Source of the DNA: Rhodobacteraceae bacterium bin131
GTDB taxonomy: Bacteria; Pseudomonadota; Alphaproteobacteria; Rhodobacterales; Rhodobacteraceae
DNA: 35,531 bases
Assembly: GCA_002239085.1 (NCBI GenBank)
Contig: MPNP01000019.1
Coordinates: forward strand, 1 to 35,531
Direction: 5' to 3'
Part shown: one piece after another, positions 27,916 through 35,531 of the stretch
How the letters are laid out: every line of letters starts with the position of its first letter
How positions within the stretch are numbered: position 1 is the stretch's first letter
Translations under genes and position numbers: made by a program
Notes under the pieces: model-generated
What the model saw: the letters and a program-made list of their open reading frames with translations, nothing else
The model's database searches: none
Told to the model about the DNA's origin: nothing

Positions 27916-27978
27916 CGGAGGGGTACGAAAACGGATTGGGCCATTCCAACCGTTGTCCACTTCGGCACACCCCGTCCG
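27916..27978 (-). promoter_or_regulatory. Possible expression platform of the riboswitch
   Basis: Between aptamer and btuD, the RNA can form an inner hairpin from AACGGTTGG and CCAATCCGTT followed by UUUU (27928-27954). It also allows an outer stem of CGGACGGGG with CCCCTCCG (27970-27978 with 27916-27924). The inner hairpin looks like a weak intrinsic terminator. That either structure is the switch is inference. Confidence 0.4.
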
Positions 27979-27989
27979 TTAGACTTGCT

Positions 27990-28180
27990 CATCACGGTAG
28001 GTCTCCTGACTCGCGGGATTAACGTTCTACAGACCTTCCCAACTAATGTCAGTGGTTTATTCTGTAGAAACTCAACGCTTACAGTTGCGGGGGCAGTTTC
28101 GGCATTGGCGCCTGATGGCTATTCCGCACCGAATTCCCTTTTAATCTCCCATCTCAGTTCTGGAATGGGGGAACCGTACA
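27990..28180 (-). ncRNA. Cobalamin riboswitch
   Basis: Reading leftward, the leader has all the cobalamin-aptamer signatures in order. These are AAAAGGGAATTCGGTG, then CCCCCGCAACTGTAAGCG, then AAACCACTGACATTAGTTGG, and the B12 box AGTCAGGAGACCTACC (27996-28011). The ends pair to close P1: ACGGT near 28172-28178 with ACCGT at 27993-27997. The aptamer lies about 120 bases before btuD. Adenosylcobalamin binding in such leaders lowers expression, so the importer should be made when B12 is scarce. Confidence 0.95.
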
Positions 28181-28441
28181 CAAAGAAATAGTCAAACTCC
28201 ACTCGATTGTAAAGATGTCTGTCACAAAAATAATGAGAGACTAGATACTGTGATCAGAGAAAATCATAGTGCGGTCTCAGATGAGCACAGAAAATATCCA
28301 TACATTATCATGATTTCGTATTAACTTATCGCTAATTCACGGATAATTAACAATTCTCGATAAAATTTGTTATATCGTTGCTTAGTATTTAAATTTTAGC
28401 GGAAAATACTGAGGTGTAATCAATTGAATGATTGTGCCCAA

Positions 28442-29338
28442 TTAACCAGGGTCTCGGCGCAAGGCTTGACAGAGACAGTGCACTCCACCGCCTCCAAGAG
28501 TAAACATTGACATATCGGGTTCGTATACTTTGAATCCAAGGGAGCGCATTTTTTCGTTGAGAGACGCGCTGCCATTCATAGACAATACACGGTCATTGCC
28601 CAGAGCCACAAGGTTAACGCCGAGATCTTTTGCTTCTGCGTACCCGACATCCACGAACTCAAAATGCTTGGATCTCATCCAATCCACAAGCCAGTCTTCC
28701 AGTGCATCCAAGCAAGCCACTAATAGTTTTGGAGCGAGTGGAACCACAAGCCCATCCATGTGTACAAACTCGCGTGAAATTGGTGCCACCTGAACGTCCC
28801 AGCCCTTCTCACGCACCCATGACGCAACCTGTTCAGCTCCTTCTTCCTCGGACCGCTCGCCACAGTAGCCTATAAGTACTGTGCCGGGCTCAAGAATAAC
28901 AAAGTCTCCCCCTTCAAAATGACCGGCAGTCACATATTTCCAGATCGGAATACTGTTTTTTTGGTAAAATTCTATCGCTGATACGTAGTCTGCTCGACGG
29001 CATTTCAGTTGCATGTGACAGACCAACGCTCCCCATGGTGTCATTGCGCTCGAATCTCTTGCAAAAAAGTTGCGGTGCAATACTTCATCCGATGCAAGAT
29101 AGTGACAGGTTACTCCGGCATCCTCGTAGATACGAACCATCTCGGCGTGCTGAGCCATGGCTGTCTGTAGGTTGAAGGAAACTCCTGTTTTCGCTTGGTT
29201 TTGTATAGTGCGGCGGGTAATGGGTCCAGCATCTACCCACCGATAATAATCCGGCCGCCCCAAGAGGACATCATGCAAAGTAGCATAGTCGTTGTCAATA
29301 CCCCAATCGGCATCAGAATTCACTTCATTATTATACAC
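28442..29338 (-). CDS. Arginine deiminase-fold amidinohydrolase
   Basis: 298 residues of the guanidino-group-modifying (pentein) superfamily, annotated as amidinotransferase or dimethylarginine dimethylaminohydrolase-like. Superfamily residues are visible in order: FFARDSSAM (cf. FxRD in deiminases), HFEGGDFVIL (EGGD), HMDGLVVPL (catalytic His and Asp), and GGGGVHCLCQ with the nucleophile at C288. Such enzymes attack a guanidinium carbon to form a thiouronium intermediate, then release ammonia or an amine. The substrate cannot be fixed from sequence. The start is a GTG with GGAGATAAAA directly before it, a strong Shine-Dalgarno. It is 389 bases downstream of the nitrilase gene on the same strand, so it may be in the same transcript or have its own promoter. 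Confidence 0.85.
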   Translation of the reverse strand: MYNNEVNSDADWGIDNDYATLHDVLLGRPDYYRWVDAGPITRRTIQNQAKTGVSFNLQTAMAQHAEMVRIYEDAGVTCHYLASDEVLHRNFFARDSSAMTPWGALVCHMQLKCRRADYVSAIEFYQKNSIPIWKYVTAGHFEGGDFVILEPGTVLIGYCGERSEEEGAEQVASWVREKGWDVQVAPISREFVHMDGLVVPLAPKLLVACLDALEDWLVDWMRSKHFEFVDVGYAEAKDLGVNLVALGNDRVLSMNGSASLNEKMRSLGFKVYEPDMSMFTLGGGGVHCLCQALRRDPG

Positions 29339-29727
29339 TTTTATCTCCTTCCTCCACTAATTGCCAAACCTTTGTTAGGTGTTTTCATGACCCTATCTGA
29401 ACGTGCTGAGGTAATGGCTACTGTCGGTGTGTAAACAATCCAAAAAACTAAAACAGAACTCTTCAAAAACTTACCTTTGTCGGTTTTCTTTCAATAAGGC
29501 AATCATAAAGTAAAATTACGATACTTTTTAATTAAATTTGTCACTTTTTCATATTGAAATAATGCGAAGGAATTCTTCAATTTAGTCGCTGTGAATCGCT
29601 TGAATACATAAGATTTTTGTCATCCTGTCAACTTGATTGACGCTCAATAAATTCCTAAGGCTCGTTTATCGTTATCTCCTTCATTCAAAAAGACATAAGA
29701 ATGACCATGCTCTGTTTAGCAGATAAT
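29339..29727. other. Gap between nitrilase and deiminase genes
   Basis: 389 bases, AT-rich against its GC-richer flanks, with no open frame of note and no clear terminator. Its right part is next to the nitrilase stop; its left part ends in the Shine-Dalgarno of the deiminase gene. Confidence 0.5.
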
Positions 29728-30537
29728 TCAGAATTCGTTTGATTTTTTGATTCGCGAAACTTCATCAAGATAGCTGAATTTGGACCGAGCATCGCACAGC
29801 ACTGATTTGAAAATCTTAGCATAAATCAATTCCGGCAGGTCGGATGAAGCCCTTACGAGTTCTGCTCCCAAGGGATCAAAAATCGCACTTTTACCAATAA
29901 AGTGCAGGTCATATTCTCGACCGATGCGATTGGCATAGGCGATGTAAAGTTGATTTTCAATTGCACGGGCCGGAACTAAATGGTTCGTGATGTGATCATT
30001 TGGCGCCATGAGTGATGTTGGAACGACAATTAGGTCAGTGCCCTTGTGTGCACATTCTCTCGCGAGTTCTGGGAATTCAATGTCAAAGCAAATGAGGACT
30101 GAAATTTTGAAGCCCTTGTAAAATACTTGGGCATGCTGGTTGCCTGGAGTGAATACAAGGTGTTCCCAGTCTCCAAAAAGAGTGCGTTTCTGGTAATTGG
30201 AGAGAATCTTTCCATCTGCACCAATCAACATTGCGGAATTGTAAAGTTTGGTCTTCTTCGCCTCATAATAACCCACCAAGATAGCGGTCGCATTTGATTT
30301 GGCAGTTTCCTGCAGGTCGGATACCGTATTCTGGTCAATCTGTTGGGCAACACTTACGGCAGAATCCCCATTGAAGTACCCGGTAAGGAAACACTCGGGA
30401 AAGACAAGCAAGTCCACGCCACAATGAGAAGCACGTTTCGTAGCCTCGGATATGATCTCCAAATTCGAGTCAATGTCGCCGGCTATGCCCGAGTCCTGCC
30501 AGATGCCTAAACTAAGCGAAGCTTCCGAATCAGCCAT
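29728..30537 (-). CDS. Nitrilase-family carbon-nitrogen hydrolase
   Basis: 269 residues, cytoplasmic amidohydrolase with the complete nitrilase triad: E48 in LLVFPECFLTGYF, K117 in SNYQKRTLFGDWE and C150 in VLICFDIEFPELAR. It also has the conserved VPTSL and RAIENQLYIAYANRIG blocks. The branch that includes N-carbamoylputrescine amidohydrolase, aliphatic amidases and omega-amidase is likely; nitrile hydrolysis is less so. It starts two bases after the upstream permease stop, so it is clearly in the transporter operon. Given the deiminase downstream, hydrolysis of a ureido (carbamoyl) product to amine, CO2 and ammonia is the attractive role, but this is inference. Confidence 0.9.
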   Translation of the reverse strand: MADSEASLSLGIWQDSGIAGDIDSNLEIISEATKRASHCGVDLLVFPECFLTGYFNGDSAVSVAQQIDQNTVSDLQETAKSNATAILVGYYEAKKTKLYNSAMLIGADGKILSNYQKRTLFGDWEHLVFTPGNQHAQVFYKGFKISVLICFDIEFPELARECAHKGTDLIVVPTSLMAPNDHITNHLVPARAIENQLYIAYANRIGREYDLHFIGKSAIFDPLGAELVRASSDLPELIYAKIFKSVLCDARSKFSYLDEVSRIKKSNEF

Positions 30538-30539
30538 GT

Positions 30540-31334
30540 CTAACTACTACGATGAGCGCCGAGAAGTCGTGGGAGATCGCCAAATCGGGCAACTGCTCCA
30601 AAGACGGTGACGGCAATGAAAACGAACAAAACTGCGGCCGCGGCCATGACTGGGGTGTATCCGTAGCGAAGGGAATTGAAGACCTTTATCGGAATGGTTT
30701 CAACAGAAAAACCCGCTACCATGTAAGCAATTATGTACTCGTTCAAACTAAGAACAGCGGCGAAGGCAAATCCAGAAATTAAGTAAGGTCGAATCAAAGG
30801 GAACACAACTGTCAGAAACACCGTCCGGCGGTTAGCACCCATGGTGCGTGCGGCCTCGACTAGAGACCGGTCTATTCCCTCAAGGCCTAGCGAAATTGTC
30901 ACAAGCGGAAGGGCAACCAGAAACACTCCGTGAGAGACAATCGTCGCGAGGATATTCCCGTAGAGACCTAGTGACAACCAGAACACTAGAAACCCAAGTG
31001 CCGATATCACTGGCGGTAACATGAAAGGAGCGATACCAAGTCCAAACAAGGCATGGCTTATCGGGCTTCTACGAGACCACGCCAGATGTGCAACTGGAAG
31101 TGCAATACTTACAGCCAACAGGGAGGCAAAAATGGCGATCATCATTGAGTTTGTTAAAGAAGAAGTCCAGTCGTTTTTAGTGAAGAGTTCGCCATACCAC
31201 CTGACAGAGAGACCCTGAGGTGGAAACAGGAGCTGTTTTTGCTGGTTGAGAGATACACCGGTAACTACCACAAGCGGTGCAACCAAGAACAGCAGCACGA
31301 TTGCCACGAACGCTCTACCAATCATATTTTTCAT
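30540..31334 (-). CDS. ABC transporter permease, PotC-like
   Basis: 264 residues with six hydrophobic segments. The cytoplasmic EAA loop that docks the ATPase is DRSLVEAARTMGANRRTVFLTVVFPLIRP (about residues 155-183). Residue pattern and operon position match the second permease of polyamine/spermidine-type importers (PotC/PotI; also used for compatible solutes and opines). The start overlaps the upstream permease by four bases (ATGA). Confidence 0.92.
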   Translation of the reverse strand: MKNMIGRAFVAIVLLFLVAPLVVVTGVSLNQQKQLLFPPQGLSVRWYGELFTKNDWTSSLTNSMMIAIFASLLAVSIALPVAHLAWSRRSPISHALFGLGIAPFMLPPVISALGFLVFWLSLGLYGNILATIVSHGVFLVALPLVTISLGLEGIDRSLVEAARTMGANRRTVFLTVVFPLIRPYLISGFAFAAVLSLNEYIIAYMVAGFSVETIPIKVFNSLRYGYTPVMAAAAVLFVFIAVTVFGAVARFGDLPRLLGAHRSS

Positions 31335-32188
31335 GCTGTCTGACCCTTGCGGTCTGTGCTAGCGGCGAGGAAAAGACCTACAAGTGCAAGGGACACCAGC
31401 AGAAGAAACATAGCCATGGAAGCTGCAAAGGGAATATTTGACTGAAATATGGCCTGATCGGTGATATGCACGGGCAATGTCCAGTGTTGAGGCCTCCCGA
31501 GGACTTGGGGAAGGAGATAAGCGCCTAGGGTGAACACGAACACGAGTATCATGGCACCGGTGATTGTACGGCGCATGATCGGTAGAATCACGGTAACAAA
31601 CGCGAGGACCGGTGAGGCACCTGACATGTGGGCGGCATCTGTGAGTTCGGGGTCAATCCGGGACACAGAAGGATAGATGGTAAGAACTGCGTAAGGGAAT
31701 CCGAGATAGGCAAGCCCAAGCATGAGTGCCAAGAGACCTGGTGTATAGGCCTCTGAACTGCCAATTAGGCCCAGAAAAGCAAACAGGTTGCCTATCCCTG
31801 CTGTCTGCGAAAGGAGCGTTGACCAAGCAAAGCCGATGATGACCTCCGACAGTGACAGAACAGAGAGTATGAACACCAGTATGACCGACTGTGCTCGCGA
31901 GTTCATCCGGCTAACGATGTAGGAAAAAGGAAAAGCAATCGCGACAACGATTGCCGTCGTGCTAGCAGCCAGTGCTATCGAGACAAGTAAGATTCTTCCA
32001 AAGAAGGGCGACAGGAAACGAATATAGTTGGTTAGCTCAAATGAAGGCTCAAAGAGGCCTCCTTCAACTCTTGCGAAAAAGCTGACGGATAATATAATTG
32101 CGAATGGAATAACGAAGAAGACAACGAGCACAGAAAAAGGCAGGATAGCCTGTGTCCAGAATACCGCCCCTCCCCGTTGATCAATCAT
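31331..32188 (-). CDS. ABC transporter permease, PotB-like
   Basis: 285 residues with six hydrophobic segments; the first is at about residues 15-35 (ILPFSVLVVFFVIPFAIILSV). The EAA-type loop is DPELTDAAHMSGASPVLAFVTVILPIMRR. It is the first permease of the pair and overlaps both neighbours by four bases, so the three membrane and ATPase genes should be translated as a block. Confidence 0.92.
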   Translation of the reverse strand: MIDQRGGAVFWTQAILPFSVLVVFFVIPFAIILSVSFFARVEGGLFEPSFELTNYIRFLSPFFGRILLVSIALAASTTAIVVAIAFPFSYIVSRMNSRAQSVILVFILSVLSLSEVIIGFAWSTLLSQTAGIGNLFAFLGLIGSSEAYTPGLLALMLGLAYLGFPYAVLTIYPSVSRIDPELTDAAHMSGASPVLAFVTVILPIMRRTITGAMILVFVFTLGAYLLPQVLGRPQHWTLPVHITDQAIFQSNIPFAASMAMFLLLVSLALVGLFLAASTDRKGQTA

Positions 32189-33237
32189 TGCGCCGTTACC
32201 ACAGCGCGACTCGAGTGAAAACTGATACCAACACTTTGACCGATCTCAACTTGTGGGCGATTTTTCGGTGTGGAGACGGAAAGGACTGTCTGTTCCTGCA
32301 CCCTGACAGAAATCTCAATGCTAGCACCTAGATCTCTGATGAATTCAACAATACCTTTAAAATCATCGTCGCCGACGTTGTGTTTGAGTACCACATCTTC
32401 TGGCCGAATGTTTAAGGTTCCTTCTGTACCGACGGATATAGCGGAAGCACGCTCATTCGGAATGACGATACTGTTTCCGAATACCTCAACAGCGTTATCA
32501 CTGACCCGACGACAACTCAGAAGATTAGTCGTTCCAATAAAACTTGCAACAAAGGAGTTTACGGGATTGCGGTAGATTTCGACCGGGGGTGCTGACTGAA
32601 GGATCCGCCCGCGGTCCATGACGACAACCAGATCCGCCATGGTCATGGCCTCTCGTTGATCATGGGTTACAACGATAGTCGTGATGCCAAGCCTTTGCTG
32701 CAGCAGGCGTAATTCAACCTGCATTTGTTCTCTCAGCAAAGTGTCTAGCGCTGACAATGGTTCGTCCAAAAGGAAAAGTGCTGGTTCTATGGCAAGGGCG
32801 CGGGCAATCGCCACGCGCTGTCGTTGGCCGCCGGACAATTGATGAATCCGGCGTTCCTGTACACCGGGAAGCTTAACGAGTTCAAGCAGTTCATCCACTC
32901 TTATATTTCGGTCAGTCCGGTCAATTCCCCGGATTCTTAGTGGATAAGCGATATTCTCAGCAACAGTAAGATGAGGAAACAGCGCGAGTGACTGGAACAC
33001 CATTCCGATGTTACGATTGTGGACAGGAAGGCCTGACAATTCCACGTTGTCAAACATTATTCGACCAGCGGTTGGAACCTCAAGTCCGGCAATTATCCTC
33101 AGGAGAGTCGTCTTGCCGCAGCCAGAAGGGCCGAGCAGGCAGACAAACTTGCCTTCTGGAAAGTCAAATCTCACATCGTCAATGGCAACTACGCTGCCAT
33201 AATTTTTGAAGAGTCCCTCCCCTCGGAGGGACGTCAT
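32185..33237 (-). CDS. ABC transporter ATPase, PotA-like
   Basis: 350 residues. The ATPase domain has Walker A GPSGCGKTTLL, Q-loop VFQSLALFPHLTVAENIAYPL, signature LSGGQRQRVAIARAL, Walker B ALFLLDEPLSALD, and switch histidine VVTHDQREAM. A C-terminal TOBE-type domain follows (about residues 240-350, with NIRPEDVVL). This two-domain form is usual for polyamine, sulfate and maltose importers. GGAGCAGAG stands directly before the ATG. It lies 45 bases after the binding-protein gene. Confidence 0.95.
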   Translation of the reverse strand: MTSLRGEGLFKNYGSVVAIDDVRFDFPEGKFVCLLGPSGCGKTTLLRIIAGLEVPTAGRIMFDNVELSGLPVHNRNIGMVFQSLALFPHLTVAENIAYPLRIRGIDRTDRNIRVDELLELVKLPGVQERRIHQLSGGQRQRVAIARALAIEPALFLLDEPLSALDTLLREQMQVELRLLQQRLGITTIVVTHDQREAMTMADLVVVMDRGRILQSAPPVEIYRNPVNSFVASFIGTTNLLSCRRVSDNAVEVFGNSIVIPNERASAISVGTEGTLNIRPEDVVLKHNVGDDDFKGIVEFIRDLGASIEISVRVQEQTVLSVSTPKNRPQVEIGQSVGISFHSSRAVVTAQ

Positions 33238-33282
33238 CTCTGCTCCTTTAAATGCACCGAGTCCTCGGCAGTCCAGAATAAG

Positions 33283-34374
33283 CTATCCGACGACCAGTTC
33301 GGACCACTTCTGGTTAACCCAATCGCTACGGACCTCGTACAGGTCATACCGAGGTATAATTGGAGGAATATCACTTGAGACAGCAGCAAACTCATCCTCG
33401 GTAAGATCTGTCATCTCTCGATAAATGGTCGGGGCGGTTCCAACAAGGCGCGACATTTTTGACTGAATGGATGGCTGACACATATAATCAATGAATACGT
33501 GGGCTTCTTCCAACCGTTCTGACGCTTTTGAGACACTCCAAGAGCCGGAATCCAGAACACCACCCTCCTCGGGGAAAGTCGACCTAACGGGCTTACCGTC
33601 AGCCGCTGCTAGGCCTGTCACATCATGATAGTACTGGCCCATCGGTATTTCACCGGTCTCTAGCGCTTGCTGGAACTGTCCTTCGTCACGGTACCACAAT
33701 CGGACATTCGGTTTCACTTCCGAAAGCTTGTCCATGACCTGAAGAATGCCTTCTTCTTTATCAAGAATTCCAGTACCTCCGAACCAAGTTGAAGCCGTGA
33801 TTTCCAGTAGAAATGAGTTAGTTGCAAGTGCTAGTAGACCGAGTTTATCTGCATTTGCAGGATCCCAGAGGGCCTCCCAGCTTACGGGAGCGGTGGGATA
33901 GACATCAGTATTGGTCACAAGGGTGATATACCATGACACGGCACCGATGCCGCTGATGGTTCCATCATCGTAGCGATGTACAAAATGATCAGGTAGGTTG
34001 CCGGAGTTCGGAAGAGTGGCTTCGTCAAGAGGTGCCCAGAGTCTGCTTTTCTCTCCCTTCAACCGGGGAGTTTGTGCCATCATTGAAACATCCGCTGGTG
34101 CTTGACCCGCTCGGGCTGCGGCTTCCAACTGAACAAGCCAAGCCTCTCCCGTAGGTTCGCCAATTGATTCAACCGGAATTCCTGTATCTTTGGTAAAATC
34201 TGGATAGATATGAGCGTCAAACGAGTCTTGGAAATAACCTCCATAAGTGCCGACACGAAGCGTTGAGTGCGATGCTGCCCGCCCAATGAACGGTTTAGAC
34301 AAAGCCGCTGCACCTAGGGCAGCAGATGTACCTGCTAAGAAAGTTCTTCGTCTGATTTTATGTTTATCCTGCAT
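33283..34374 (-). CDS. ABC transporter binding protein, PotD-like, Tat-exported
   Basis: 363 residues. The N-terminus KIRRRTFLAGTSAALGAAAL is a twin-arginine signal (RRTFL) with likely cleavage near residue 35 (GRAAS). The mature part is a class II periplasmic binding domain of the PotD/SBP family: STLRVGTYGGYFQDSF, FTKDTGIPVE, DVSMMAQTPRL, LPDHFVHRYDDGTISGIGAVSWYITLVTNTD, and AHVFIDYMCQPSIQSKMS near the end. It should capture a cationic or small nitrogenous solute in the periplasm; the ligand is not evident. It is the first gene of the operon, with GGGAGGATC before the ATG, a near-ideal Shine-Dalgarno. Confidence 0.92.
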   Translation of the reverse strand: MQDKHKIRRRTFLAGTSAALGAAALSKPFIGRAASHSTLRVGTYGGYFQDSFDAHIYPDFTKDTGIPVESIGEPTGEAWLVQLEAAARAGQAPADVSMMAQTPRLKGEKSRLWAPLDEATLPNSGNLPDHFVHRYDDGTISGIGAVSWYITLVTNTDVYPTAPVSWEALWDPANADKLGLLALATNSFLLEITASTWFGGTGILDKEEGILQVMDKLSEVKPNVRLWYRDEGQFQQALETGEIPMGQYYHDVTGLAAADGKPVRSTFPEEGGVLDSGSWSVSKASERLEEAHVFIDYMCQPSIQSKMSRLVGTAPTIYREMTDLTEDEFAAVSSDIPPIIPRYDLYEVRSDWVNQKWSELVVG

Positions 34375-35100
34375 GTGATCCTCCCTCTTTAATGAAGCGT
34401 TAATCAGTACGAGAGCAAATAACGCTGTTAACTTTATGATAATTATAGAGTCAATTTAATTTTTTAGCAATACATTAATTGAGATTCAAAAATACTCTCC
34501 CAAGATAATTGAGATTTATCTTCCAACCGTTCACCTGACTTTTCTAACGAGCAACTGCTGGTCTGTTGTAATCCCTTCATGCATGATGAGCTCAGGCGAA
34601 ACCACTATAACGGACTGATAGTGAACGAAGCTGATATCCGGTCTCTAGTATCATAACTTCATTGAATTGATGGATAAAGGCGAGATACTAGGAAGAAATA
34701 CTGCTCGCAATTAATTGGTGTTGACTGTTGACAGAATGACAGAGAATAATGCAAGCAAACTACATCATTTCAATGGTTTTGTGATACTAGCCCTTCGACA
34801 CGCAAAGAAAATGATATATCTTGGTGAATGCAATCGGCAATTTGAAACTCTCAAGCTGCACAAGCATTTAAATCACATGTGTGATGTTTAACCGAGTTCC
34901 TTCTCTTACACCCGCATGGAAGAATCCATTCCCATTAATCGCCCCTCAAAATCGTCCATACAAAATGTTTGAATTCTATACAGCTAGATAAGAAAATCTG
35001 TTTTAATTATATTTGTTGAATGTTTGTGAACTGTACAATTATCAATTCAAAGGGGAATGAATACTTCCCTGTACGTACCAATTAATCCATTGAATCACTA
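34375..35100. other. Operon leader and gene-free region
   Basis: About 725 AT-rich bases with no open frame of note. The right part leads into the tandem array. The promoter of the transporter operon should be in the left part, but no regulator gene or strong palindrome was found there. Confidence 0.5.
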
Positions 35101-35531
35101 GTAAAATGTCGCATTTAACCAACACCAATGCACGTCATACCCCCAAGAGAACGCCAACTTATGCCAATTCAAGTATTTGACATTATTATTCACCGGGTCG
35201 GTCATATCGATTATGCTATAAGGGAATGAGTAAAATGTCGCATTTAACCAACACTAATGGGCGTCATACCCCCAAGAGACCGCTTCCTCACGCCAATTCA
35301 GGTATTTGACATTATTATTCACCGGGTCGGTCATGTCGATTATCCAATAATGGGCATGAGTAAAATGTCGCATTCAACCACCATCAATCTGCTTCATACC
35401 CTCAAGAGAACGCTTCCTCACGCTAATTCAAGTATTTGACATTAGTATTCACCGGGTCGGTCATGTCGATTATGCAATAAGGGCATGAGTACAATGTCGC
35501 ATTCACCCAACACCAATCTGCTTCATACCCT
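35101..35531. repeat. Tandem array of a 129-130-bp unit, runs off the edge
   Basis: Units start at 35101, 35230, 35360 and 35489 (lengths 129, 130, 129 and 43+ bases), each opening with GTAAAATGTCGCATT or a close variant. Identity between units is high, with scattered substitutions and one single-base indel. There is no unique spacer between units, so it is not a CRISPR. Total copy number is unknown, because the array continues past the window. Confidence 0.92.
35226..35309 (+). other. Short open frame in repeat unit 2, coding doubtful
   Basis: A 27-codon frame, starting MSKMSHLTNTNGRHTPK and ending ANSGI, with AGGG three to four bases ahead. Units 1 (35106-35180, from the second Met) and 3 (35356-35439) have frames of the same end point and length, and unit 4 begins one. 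Most differences between units change the residue, which argues against a selected peptide. Confidence 0.2.

Noticed and set aside
27985..28191. Plus-strand 68-residue open frame
   Set aside because: It lies wholly within the cobalamin riboswitch, whose conserved blocks explain the sequence on the other strand.
35101..35531. CRISPR array
   Set aside because: Whole 129-bp units are repeated head to tail with no unique spacers, and no cas gene is seen.

Overview
The window looks like a chromosomal segment of a low-GC alphaproteobacterium, probably of the Rhodobacterales type. The evidence is a DUF1489 protein, an alphaproteobacterial-style HisS, a Rhodobacter-type porin, a Rhodobacter-type ferredoxin reductase, and the two signature enzymes of the ethylmalonyl-CoA pathway (crotonyl-CoA carboxylase/reductase and ethylmalonyl-CoA mutase). 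The taxonomic call is inference from family resemblance only.

Layout, left to right. 1-1393 is a GC-rich IS transposase on the minus strand, cut by the window edge. 1943-9532 holds housekeeping genes: DUF1489 (+), then hisS, dnaE and a porin (all -), the porin ending in a clear intrinsic terminator. 9533-12287 is a gene-poor, AT-rich stretch with a 265-bp MITE-like element flanked by a perfect 10-bp duplication, a membrane-anchored coiled-coil protein with a 21-bp repeat, and an unexplained GC-rich patch. 12288-17715 is a purine-catabolism operon: a fumarylacetoacetase-fold hydrolase, then xdhA, xdhB and xdhC.

17764-25059 is the C2-assimilation region: ccr (-), an AceE/transketolase-like thiamine diphosphate enzyme (+), a ferredoxin-NADP reductase (-) and ecm (+). 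A CTGCA-N-TGCA motif lies upstream of both ccr and ecm; at ecm it is a perfect 8-1-8 inverted repeat just after a TATAAT box. 25100-28180 is an ABC importer operon (btuD-btuF-btuC, read leftward) behind a full cobalamin riboswitch. It lies convergent to ecm, so B12 uptake is placed beside a B12-dependent mutase.

28442-34374 has visibly higher GC and is an ABC importer (Tat-exported binding protein, ATPase, two permeases) followed by a nitrilase-family amidohydrolase and an arginine-deiminase-fold enzyme. Together they could import a guanidino compound and strip its nitrogen in two steps (deimination to a ureido compound, then hydrolysis to the amine), a layout parallel to agmatine deiminase plus N-carbamoylputrescine amidohydrolase. 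This is the strongest candidate for an undescribed pathway here. The window ends in a tandem array of a 129-130-bp unit (35101 to the edge); each complete unit holds a short open frame of constant length.
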